Of a stretch of 64,000 nt of DNA, positions 51,995 through 59,543 are shown in pieces. The notes below the pieces were generated by a model. It did not search any database. It saw nothing but the letters and a program-made list of their open reading frames with translations, and was not told the origin of the DNA. Each line of letters opens with the position of its first letter. The first letter of the stretch is position 1. The translations under genes were made by a program, and so were the position numbers. Location: contig NZ_CP107902.1 of NCBI RefSeq assembly GCF_036013935.1, positions 9,023,001-9,087,000 of the forward strand. The letters are read 5' to 3'. This DNA is from Streptomyces sp. NBC_00461. GTDB lineage: Bacteria > Actinomycetota > Actinomycetes > Streptomycetales > Streptomycetaceae.

Positions 51995-52513
51995 CGGAGC
52001 CCAGGTTCAACCCTGAACAACAAGCGCCCAGGGACGGCCTGCGACCTGCCCGCCGTTCTCGGGATCCACCGGTTGGAGCCGGGGCGAGCGGCGTACGCGA
52101 GGGACATCGTCGTTGTGGAGAAGGCGCTCGAGGTGACGATCGGCGATGGCGGCGCGGTACTGCTGCGCTCCGGACACGTCCGGCGCCGCGAGGAACTCGG
52201 CGCCTGGGACCCCGACACGGCCGGCGCGGGCTTTCATGTGGACGCCCTGCCGCTGCCGGCCGAGCGTGGCATCGCGCTGCTCGGCGGAGACGGCGACAGT
52301 GACGTACGGCCCTCACCCGTGGACGGCGTGCACTCGCCGGTCCACGCCCTGGCTGTGGCCGCGATGGGGATGCCACTGCTGGACAACTCCGACCTGGAAG
52401 CGCTGTCCGCCGCGACCGCGACGGCGGGGCGCTACGACTTCATGCTCGTCGTGGCGCCGCTGAACGTCCCGGGCGGGACGGGCTCGCCCGTCAACCCGGT
52501 CGCGGTCCTGTGA
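51995..52513 (+). pseudogene. 5'-truncated cyclase/kynurenine-formamidase-like gene
   Basis: The C-terminal half of a PF04199 cyclase family protein is present: CDLPAVLGIHRLEPGRA, then AVLLRSGHVRR and the closing PLNVPGGTGSPVNPVAVL. The N-terminal metal-binding half (about 130-150 residues, normally containing HxGTHxD) is missing. The frame reads back without a start codon into the yjbQ stop. A TTG at 52073 is the only start-like codon in range. This is almost certainly a deletion remnant. Confidence 0.75.
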
Positions 52514-52548
52514 CGCCGATCCGGTCCGGTCACCGTGTGTGAGGGGCC

Positions 52549-52577
52549 TTGTGAACGGTGACTCGCGCCTCTAATAC
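52549..52577 (+). promoter_or_regulatory. sigma70-type promoter before the GAF/SpoIIE protein gene
   Basis: TTGTGA (52549-52554), 17 bases, TAATAC (52572-52577). It precedes GTG 52632 by 54 bp, and GAAGG at 52622-52626 is the likely ribosome-binding site. It lies just after the cyclase remnant. Confidence 0.55.
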
Positions 52578-52631
52578 CCGTATCCTCATCCATACCAGAC
52601 ATTTCGGAAGAGTTGACTGTCGAAGGCACGA

Positions 52632-55520
52632 GTGAGGCGGAGCGTGGTTCGGGCCGGCGAAGATCCGATACCGGCGGGGCGTGCGCCAGGCGGCACGGGG
52701 CCCGCCAGTTTCCGTGAGCGGTTCCTGCAGGGTGAGCCGGTCGAGACGGGTGTGCGCACGTCGATCCTGGATTCCTGGCGGCGCTGCCGGACCCTGGGGC
52801 TGTCGCCGGACCAGTCCGACCTTCCCTTCCGGGAAGACTTCGAACCGGACGGACGGATCGTCCGCGCGGCCGTTCCGGTGCTCGACCGGCTGCAGGCCAC
52901 GTTCGCCGGCAGCGCGATGAACATCTCCGTCGCCGATGCGAGCGGGACGGTTCTCCTGCGCCGTTTCGGAGAAGCGTCGCTGGCCAGAATTCTCCCGGCC
53001 ATCCAGAGTGTCCCCGGGTTCGTGTTCGCCGAGAAGGTCGCAGGTACCAACGGCATCGGTCTCGCCCTGGCCGAGCGCCAACCCATCCGGGTCTACGGTG
53101 CCGAGCACTTCGCCGAGCGCTCCCAGGGCAGTGCCTGCCGCGCGCTTCCCGTCCGCGACCCGCTCAGCGGCCGCATCGAGGGCGTCCTGTGCTTCGGCTA
53201 TCCGCGCAGCGCCGAGGACCCGGCGCTGGACACCGTGATACGCAAGGCGGCCGAGACCATCGAGCGGCGGCTGCTGGGGCAGAGTTCCTCGCCTGAGCGC
53301 GCTCTGCTGCGGGCGTACCTGGACAGCGGAGCCGAGGCCGCCGCAGGTTTTCGGCACCGCATAGGGGTGCGGGAACTGGCCGTGGAGATGAGCCCCCGCG
53401 ACCGGGCGATCCTCATGGAGAAGGCCGCCGAGCTGATCGCCTGCGCGCAGCGGGCCTGTGTCGACGTGCCCCTGTCCGACGGCCGTCGGGTCACGCTCGT
53501 GAGCCGGCCGATGACGAGTGCCTCCGGAGTGGAGGGCTTCGCCATCGAGGCCGTTGTCCCCGGTCCCTCACCGCGCGAGCCCCTCGCCTTCCCACATCAG
53601 GTCCACGAGCCGCTGGGCCTCCCTGCAGAGCTTGCCGTCGCCACCTCCCTCACGTTCTCCGGGGCTGTTCCCGACGTGGCGCCCGGGCGGCTCCACGTCA
53701 CCCCGCCGTCTGAGTATCTTCCCGGCGCGGAGCACGGCCCTGTCGCCGTGGGCGTCGAGCGCGTCACGGCCGGCGACGGCACGACGGACGAGCACTCCGA
53801 CTCCCCGCCCCCGGCGAGACGGCTCATGATGGTGGGGGAGCCGCACGTGGGGACCTACGCCCTGGCCGCGCGCCGCCGCCTGGAATTGTTGTCCGAGGCC
53901 GGCGTCCGCATAGGCACCACCCTGGATGTGCGCAGTACCGCCCGGGAGCTCGCCGAGTCGGCGGTGCCGCAACTGGCCGACTTCGTCACCATCGACCTGC
54001 CGGAAGCCGTGCTCCGCGGCGAGGAGTCCGCCGATCCCCGCAGTGACCTACGCCGTACGGTGGTCCACGGCATCCATGACGACTGTCCCTTCCAGCCGGT
54101 CGGCAAGCAGGTCGACTACGGTCCGACGATGCCGCAGTCACGGTGTCTGACGAGCGGCCAGGCAGTGCTGGAACCGGACCTGAAGGCTGCCGCGGGCTGG
54201 TTCGGGCAGGACCCTGAGCACTCCGCACAGCTGCTGAGCCACGTCCACTCTCTCATCGCGGTGCCCCTGGTCGCCCGCGGCGCAGTCCTGGGCGTGGCCG
54301 GCTTCTACCGCGCGCAGGACTCGCCACCGTTCGGGGACGACGACCGGTTGCTGGCCCAGGAACTGGCCGCCCGTGCCGCACTGTCCATCGACAACGCCCG
54401 GCGGTACACGCGCGAACGCGCCATGGTCCTGGCCCTGCAGCGCAGCCTGCTCCCGCACGGTGTGCCGGACCAGGACGCCGTCGAGGTCGCCCATCGCTAC
54501 CTGCCCGCCGAATCCGACGTGGGAGGGGACTGGTACGACGTCATACCCCTGTCCGGCAGCCGCATCGGGCTCTTCGTCGGCGACGTCGTCGGCCACGGCA
54601 TGCTCTCCGCCGCCACCATGGGGAGGCTGCGCACGGCCGCCCGCAGTTTCGCCGAACTCGACTTCCCCCCGGACGAGGTCCTCACCCACCTCGACAAACT
54701 CGTGGGACGCCTGGACCGGGAGGACCCCGGCGCCGTGGACGCAGGCATCATCGGCGCGACCTGTCTCTACGCCATCTACGACCCGACCACACAGCAGTGC
54801 ACCATGGCCCGCGCCGGCCATCCCCCGCCCGCTCTGGTCCGCCCCGACGGCACCGTGTGGTTCCCCGACCTGCCCGCCGGACCGCCGCTCGGCCTCGGCG
54901 GTCTGCCGTTCGAAGCCGCCGAGCTCGACCTCCCTGAGAACAGCCAGCTGGTCCTCTACACCGACGGGCTCATCGAGGACCGTCACCGCGACGTCGACGT
55001 GGTCCTCGATCAGCTGCGCGCCACGCTGGCCCAAGCGAACGGCACGCCCGACGAGACCTGCGAGGCGGTACTCGACACGGTGGCCCCCGCCCACCCCTGC
55101 GACGACATCGCCCTGCTCGTCGCCCGCACCCACGCCCTGGACCCCCAGCGGATAGCCACCTGGGACCTGCCCGCGGATCCGGCCCTGGTCAGCGAGGTCC
55201 GCGCCTCCGCCACCCGGCAACTGACCGACTGGGGAATCGACGAGGCCGCGTTCGCCGCCGAACTGGTGCTCAGCGAGCTGGTCACGAACGCCATCCGCCA
55301 CGGCGCAGGGCCCATCCGGGTACGGCTGCTCCACGACCGCACCCTGATCTGCGAGGTCTCCGACACCAGCAACACCGCCCCGCACCTGCGCCGAGCGGCC
55401 AGCACCGACGAGGGCGGCCGCGGCCTGTTCCTCGTCGCGCAGCTGACGCAGAGCTGGGGCACGCGCTACACCCAGCAGGGCAAGGTCATCTGGGCCGAAT
55501 GCGGGCTCGCGGGGGCCTGA
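52632..55520 (+). CDS. large GAF-SpoIIE phosphatase-ATPase regulator
   Basis: This 962-residue soluble signalling protein has three modules. An N-terminal GAF-type sensor region of the kind seen in sigma-54 activators (TSILDSWRRCRTLGLSPD, then AEKVAGTNGIGLALAERQPI) covers about residues 30-220. A second GAF follows (about 415-575). A PP2C/SpoIIE phosphatase (GGDWYDVIPL, VGDVVGHGM, LYTDGLIEDR) and a C-terminal RsbW-like ATPase (ELVLSELVTNAIRHG) end it. Carrying both phosphatase and anti-sigma-type kinase parts suggests control of a partner-switching sigma system in response to a small molecule. GTG 52632 follows GAAGG. Confidence 0.9.
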   Translation: MRRSVVRAGEDPIPAGRAPGGTGPASFRERFLQGEPVETGVRTSILDSWRRCRTLGLSPDQSDLPFREDFEPDGRIVRAAVPVLDRLQATFAGSAMNISVADASGTVLLRRFGEASLARILPAIQSVPGFVFAEKVAGTNGIGLALAERQPIRVYGAEHFAERSQGSACRALPVRDPLSGRIEGVLCFGYPRSAEDPALDTVIRKAAETIERRLLGQSSSPERALLRAYLDSGAEAAAGFRHRIGVRELAVEMSPRDRAILMEKAAELIACAQRACVDVPLSDGRRVTLVSRPMTSASGVEGFAIEAVVPGPSPREPLAFPHQVHEPLGLPAELAVATSLTFSGAVPDVAPGRLHVTPPSEYLPGAEHGPVAVGVERVTAGDGTTDEHSDSPPPARRLMMVGEPHVGTYALAARRRLELLSEAGVRIGTTLDVRSTARELAESAVPQLADFVTIDLPEAVLRGEESADPRSDLRRTVVHGIHDDCPFQPVGKQVDYGPTMPQSRCLTSGQAVLEPDLKAAAGWFGQDPEHSAQLLSHVHSLIAVPLVARGAVLGVAGFYRAQDSPPFGDDDRLLAQELAARAALSIDNARRYTRERAMVLALQRSLLPHGVPDQDAVEVAHRYLPAESDVGGDWYDVIPLSGSRIGLFVGDVVGHGMLSAATMGRLRTAARSFAELDFPPDEVLTHLDKLVGRLDREDPGAVDAGIIGATCLYAIYDPTTQQCTMARAGHPPPALVRPDGTVWFPDLPAGPPLGLGGLPFEAAELDLPENSQLVLYTDGLIEDRHRDVDVVLDQLRATLAQANGTPDETCEAVLDTVAPAHPCDDIALLVARTHALDPQRIATWDLPADPALVSEVRASATRQLTDWGIDEAAFAAELVLSELVTNAIRHGAGPIRVRLLHDRTLICEVSDTSNTAPHLRRAASTDEGGRGLFLVAQLTQSWGTRYTQQGKVIWAECGLAGA

Positions 55521-55570
55521 GGCGCCGGCCCCGGCGATTCGCTGCTCCGTTGGGGTCACAGAGAGCGGCC

Positions 55571-55595
55571 ACATGTCGGAAAATGTGCAACATGT
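55571..55595. promoter_or_regulatory. paired ACATGT sites upstream of the sugar ABC operon
   Basis: ACATGT occurs at 55571-55576 and 55590-55595, 19 bp apart centre to centre, 62 bp upstream of GTG 55657. Two self-complementary hexamers in an AT-richer leader could bind a repressor. An ATG at 55573 falls inside the first one and is probably not the start. Confidence 0.35.
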
Positions 55596-55656
55596 GCCGC
55601 TAATGTCACTGATGCACATCGGGAAGAACACGACAGGTCCAACCCCGGAGAGGTCC

Positions 55657-57204
55657 GTGCACGAGGCCCACGACACCTCTGCGCATGCGGTCCCGCCCTT
55701 CGGGGCGGAACCTCTGGTCCGTGTCCGCGGACTTGCCAAGCGCTTCGGGGGAACCCTCGCGCTCGCCGGGGTCGACCTCGATGTCCACGCCGGCAGTGTC
55801 CTCGCCCTCCTTGGTCCCAACGGAGCCGGGAAGTCCACGCTCATCAAGGTGCTCGCCGGCGTCCACCACGCCGACTCGGGGCAGGTCACCGTGGCCGGGC
55901 ACCCGCTCGGGAGTCACGCCGCTTCCCGGCACATGTCCTTCATCCATCAGGATCTCGGCCTGGTGGAGTGGATGACGGTAGCCGAGAACATCGCTCTGAG
56001 CACCGGGTATCCGCGCCGCGCCGGACTGATCTCCTGGCGGCTCACCCGAGAACACTGCACCGAGGCCCTGCGGGCCGTCGCCGGACATCTCGACCCCGAC
56101 ACGCCGATCTCCCGCCTCGCCCCGGCCGAGCGTTCGCTTGTCGCCGTCGCACGAGCCCTGGCGGCACGGGCGAGACTCATCGTCCTCGACGAGCCGACCG
56201 CCCGCCTGCCCGCCGCGGACTGCACCCGGCTGTTCCGGGTGCTGCACACCCTGCGCGACCGGGGGCACGGCATCCTCTACGTCAGCCATCGCCTGGACGA
56301 GGTGTACGAGGTCGCCGACACCTTCGCCGTGCTGCGCGACGGACGCGTGGTCAGCCACGGCTCGCCGGCGAGCCACACTCCTGCCCGCCTGGTGCGCGCC
56401 ATCACCGGCGAGGGGCCGACCGATCACCGCCCCGCCACCAACCCGGCCGGCGGCCCGGCCATCCTGACCCTGGACGGGGTGCGCACCCCCGACGCGGGAC
56501 CGGTCAGTCTGGAGCTCAGGCGGGGGGAAGTCCTCGGCCTGGTCGGCCTCACGGGCGCCGGACACACGGGCCTCGCCCGAGCCCTTGCGGGCGCCCGGCC
56601 GCTCCTCGGCGGACGGGCCCTTCTCGGCGGTCGCCCGTACCATCCCCGTACGGTCGCGGACGCCGTCGGACGGGGTGTCGCCCTCGTACCCGGTGACAGA
56701 CAGCGGGAGGGTTGCCTCGCCGAGCTGACCGTACGGGAGAACCTCCTGGCCAACCCCCGGGCGGGAGGCATGTCGGCGCTGTGCTGGATCAGCCCCCGCC
56801 GCGAACGCGCCGAGGCCGGCACCCTGATCGAACGGTTCTCGGTGCGTCCCGACGACAGCGAGGCTGCCATCGCCACCCTGTCCGGGGGGAACCAGCAGAA
56901 GGTCATGATCGGCCGGTGGCTGCGGCTGGCCCTGCGCCTGCTGATCCTCGAGGAACCGACGGCGAGCGTGGACATCGGTGCCAAAGCCGCGATCCACCGC
57001 CTGCTCGACGAGGCGCTCGCCGCCGGCCTCGCGGTCCTCCTCATCTCCAGCGACTTCGAGGAGGTCGCGGGCGTGTGTCGGCGCGCCCTGGTCTTCGTCC
57101 GCGGATCCGTGACGACCGAGCTGACCGGCCCGGCCCTCACGGTCACCGAACTCACGCGGGCGGCTTCGGCCCTGCCCTCCTCCGGAACCGCGGCGAATCC
57201 GTGA
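55657..57204 (+). CDS. sugar ABC transporter ATP-binding protein (two NBDs, RbsA type)
   Basis: This 515-residue protein has two NBDs. The first has Walker A LLGPNGAGKSTLIKVLAG and Walker B LIVLDEPTARLP, with the weak signature usual in this type. The second has a degenerate Walker A VGLTGAGHTGLAR but an intact LSGGNQQKVMIGRWL and LILEEPTASVD. This asymmetry is normal for RbsA/MglA-type proteins. The start GTG 55657 follows GGAGAGG. It is first in a three-gene operon (ATPase, permease, binding protein). The sugar is not evident. Confidence 0.9.
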   Translation: MHEAHDTSAHAVPPFGAEPLVRVRGLAKRFGGTLALAGVDLDVHAGSVLALLGPNGAGKSTLIKVLAGVHHADSGQVTVAGHPLGSHAASRHMSFIHQDLGLVEWMTVAENIALSTGYPRRAGLISWRLTREHCTEALRAVAGHLDPDTPISRLAPAERSLVAVARALAARARLIVLDEPTARLPAADCTRLFRVLHTLRDRGHGILYVSHRLDEVYEVADTFAVLRDGRVVSHGSPASHTPARLVRAITGEGPTDHRPATNPAGGPAILTLDGVRTPDAGPVSLELRRGEVLGLVGLTGAGHTGLARALAGARPLLGGRALLGGRPYHPRTVADAVGRGVALVPGDRQREGCLAELTVRENLLANPRAGGMSALCWISPRRERAEAGTLIERFSVRPDDSEAAIATLSGGNQQKVMIGRWLRLALRLLILEEPTASVDIGAKAAIHRLLDEALAAGLAVLLISSDFEEVAGVCRRALVFVRGSVTTELTGPALTVTELTRAASALPSSGTAANP

Positions 57205-58307
57205 CTGGCTCCCCCTCCCCGGCTGCGCCCCCGCCACGGCCGCGTCGCTCGGGGCCACCGAGGCGACTCGCCCGACTGCACGGCCGTAGCGGGCAACTCA
57301 TCGGCGCCTACGGCCTCCTGACCCTTACCGCCCTGCTCTTCCTGATCTTCTCCCTCACTCTGCCGCGTACCTTTCCCACCCGGGACACCGTCGACTCGAT
57401 CCTGTCCAACCAGTCGATCCCGGCCGTCCTCGCGCTCGCCGCGATGGTCCCCATCGTGACCGGCGCGTTCGACCTCTCCATCGGCTACGGTCTCGGCCTG
57501 GCGCACGTCATGGTGATGCAGCTCGTCGTGGGCGACGGATGGCCCTGGCCGCTCGCCTGCCTCACGGTGATCGCCGGAGGGGGTGTCGTGGGCGTCCTCA
57601 ACGGTGTCGTCGTCGAATTCGGGCGGATCGATTCGTTCATCGCCACGCTCGGAACCGGCAGCATGATGTACGCGGTGACCGGATGGGTCACCGGCGGCGG
57701 CCGGATCGTCCCCGGCCCGCAAGGCCTCCCGGCCGCCTTCACCGACATCTACGACTCGACGTTCCTCGGCCTGCCGGTTCCCGCCTTTTACGTGCTCGCG
57801 CTCGCGGTCGCCCTCTGGGTGGTTCTGGAGCGGCTGCCGCTCGGCAGGTACCTGTATGTCGTCGGGTCGAACCCGCGCGCCGCCGACCTGGTCGGCATCC
57901 CGACCCGCAAGTACACCGTCTACGCCTTCGCCGCGTCGGGACTGATCGTCGGCTTCGACGGAGTGCTGCTCGCGGCCCAGCAGCAGATCGGCAATCCCAG
58001 CGTCGGCCTCGACTACCTGCTGCCCGCGTTCGTCGGGGCCCTCCTCGGCTCCACCGCCATCAAACCCGGGCGCCCCAACGCCCTGGGCACCCTCGTCGCC
58101 GTCGCCGTCCTCGCCGTCGGCCTCACCGGCATCGCCCAGATGGGCGGCGATTTCTGGACGGTCCCGTTGTTCTACGGCGGCACCCTGCTCCTCGCCGTCG
58201 GACTGGCCGGCTACTCCGCTCGTCGCCGACTGCGCACCGGCGCGGTCGTCGCCCGCGATTCGCCCGCCGTGACACAGGACGAAGGCACGCCGGGCAGCCC
58301 TCCATGA
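57201..58307 (+). CDS. sugar ABC transporter permease (RbsC type)
   Basis: This 368-residue multi-pass permease of the ribose/autoinducer family has about eight to ten helices, with AAMVPIVTGAFDLSIG, FIATLGTGSMMYAVTG and LGRYLYVVGSNPRAADLVG as family segments. An Arg/Pro-rich N-terminal extension (about residues 1-35) is Streptomyces-typical. GTG 57201 overlaps the ATPase stop (GTGA), so translation is coupled. Confidence 0.9.
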   Translation: MTGSPSPAAPPPRPRRSGPPRRLARLHGRSGQLIGAYGLLTLTALLFLIFSLTLPRTFPTRDTVDSILSNQSIPAVLALAAMVPIVTGAFDLSIGYGLGLAHVMVMQLVVGDGWPWPLACLTVIAGGGVVGVLNGVVVEFGRIDSFIATLGTGSMMYAVTGWVTGGGRIVPGPQGLPAAFTDIYDSTFLGLPVPAFYVLALAVALWVVLERLPLGRYLYVVGSNPRAADLVGIPTRKYTVYAFAASGLIVGFDGVLLAAQQQIGNPSVGLDYLLPAFVGALLGSTAIKPGRPNALGTLVAVAVLAVGLTGIAQMGGDFWTVPLFYGGTLLLAVGLAGYSARRRLRTGAVVARDSPAVTQDEGTPGSPP

Positions 58308-58363
58308 CCCACGCCGCGGGCACCGCCAGAGTGCCCGGGCGGCATCCTCCGCAAGGAGCTTCC

Positions 58364-59524
58364 GTGCACCGCAACCGCAACACCCCCACCGTCCGCAACG
58401 CGCGGTCCACTGCCACCGCCCTGGTGGTCGCGGTCTTCGTGCTGGCCGGCTGTGAACGCGGCTCGTCGAGCGGCCCGGCGCACTCCACCTCGGGTCCGAG
58501 CGGCTGCCCCGCGGCCCAGACCAGGGCCCAGGCCGCCGTCAGCCGGGCGGAGCGGACCGACATCCCCTGGAACGGTCCGACCAGCGGTCCCACCGCGGTG
58601 GCCGGCAAGAACATCGTCTACGTCGCCCAGACCATGACCAATCCCGGAGTCGCGGGCGCCGCGGACAGCGTGCGGAAAGCCGCGCGCGTCATCGGCTGGC
58701 ACGTCCGGGTGATCGACGGTGGCGGCACCCCCGCCGGCATCCAGGCGGCGATGAGCGAGGCCGTGGACGTCAGACCCTCGGGCATCGTCATCGGGGGCTT
58801 CGACCCGGGCTCGACCTCGCAGCAGCTGGCGCGTGCGAACGCGGCAGGCATCCCGCTCATCGGCTGGCACGCGGTCGCGTCCCCCGGCCCCAGCCGGCGC
58901 CCCAGGCTCTTCACCAACGTCACCACCAAAGTCGAGGACGTGGCCAGAGCCAGTGCGCAGTGGGTCATCTCGAGCTCCGACGGCACAGCCGGGGCCGTGG
59001 TCTTCACCGATGCCTCGATCCCCTTCGCCAAGTACAAGTCCGACCTGATCAGGAAGGAGCTGGCCACCTGCGCGGGGGTAAAGCTGCTGGCGTACGAGAA
59101 CATCCCGATCCCGGATGCCAGCAGCCGCACGCCCCGGGAGATCTCCTCACTGCTCTCCCGCTTCCAGGAGAGGTGGACCCACTCCGTCGCCATCAACGAC
59201 CTGTACTTCGCCGATGCCGCCCCGGCGTTCCGCGCGGCCGGCAAGAAGGGTTCCGGCCCGCCCTTCAACATCGGCGCCGGCGACGGCGACCCCTCCGCCT
59301 TCCAGCGCATCAACAGCAAGCAGTACCAGGCGGCCACCGTGCCAGAGCCGCTGTCCCTGCAGGGCTGGCAGATCGTCGACGAGTTCAATCGCGCCTTCTC
59401 CGGCCGGCCGGCCAGCGGGTATGTGGCCCCCGTCCACATCAGCACGGCCGACAACAGCCACGGCGCCACGACCTGGGATCCGGCGGGATACCGGGAGGCG
59501 TACCGGAAGATCTGGGGCACGTGA
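58364..59524 (+). CDS. sugar ABC transporter substrate-binding lipoprotein
   Basis: This 386-residue type I periplasmic-binding protein has an N-terminal signal with lipobox VLAGC near residue 29. Ribose-binding-like features are VYVAQTMTNPGVAGAADSVRKAA, SGIVIGGFDPGSTSQQL, and a C-terminal FAVNDLYF-like TSVAINDLYFADAAP segment. GTG 58364 follows AAGGAG and gives the signal peptide; ATG 58304 overlaps the permease stop but would add about 20 residues before the signal. The ligand is unknown. Confidence 0.85.
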   Translation: MHRNRNTPTVRNARSTATALVVAVFVLAGCERGSSSGPAHSTSGPSGCPAAQTRAQAAVSRAERTDIPWNGPTSGPTAVAGKNIVYVAQTMTNPGVAGAADSVRKAARVIGWHVRVIDGGGTPAGIQAAMSEAVDVRPSGIVIGGFDPGSTSQQLARANAAGIPLIGWHAVASPGPSRRPRLFTNVTTKVEDVARASAQWVISSSDGTAGAVVFTDASIPFAKYKSDLIRKELATCAGVKLLAYENIPIPDASSRTPREISSLLSRFQERWTHSVAINDLYFADAAPAFRAAGKKGSGPPFNIGAGDGDPSAFQRINSKQYQAATVPEPLSLQGWQIVDEFNRAFSGRPASGYVAPVHISTADNSHGATTWDPAGYREAYRKIWGT

Positions 59525-59543
59525 CAGTGGCGGCAGGGACTGG

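Noticed and set aside
55657..57204. Degenerate second Walker A in the sugar ATPase as an anomaly
   Set aside because: This is the normal state of RbsA/MglA-type double NBD proteins.
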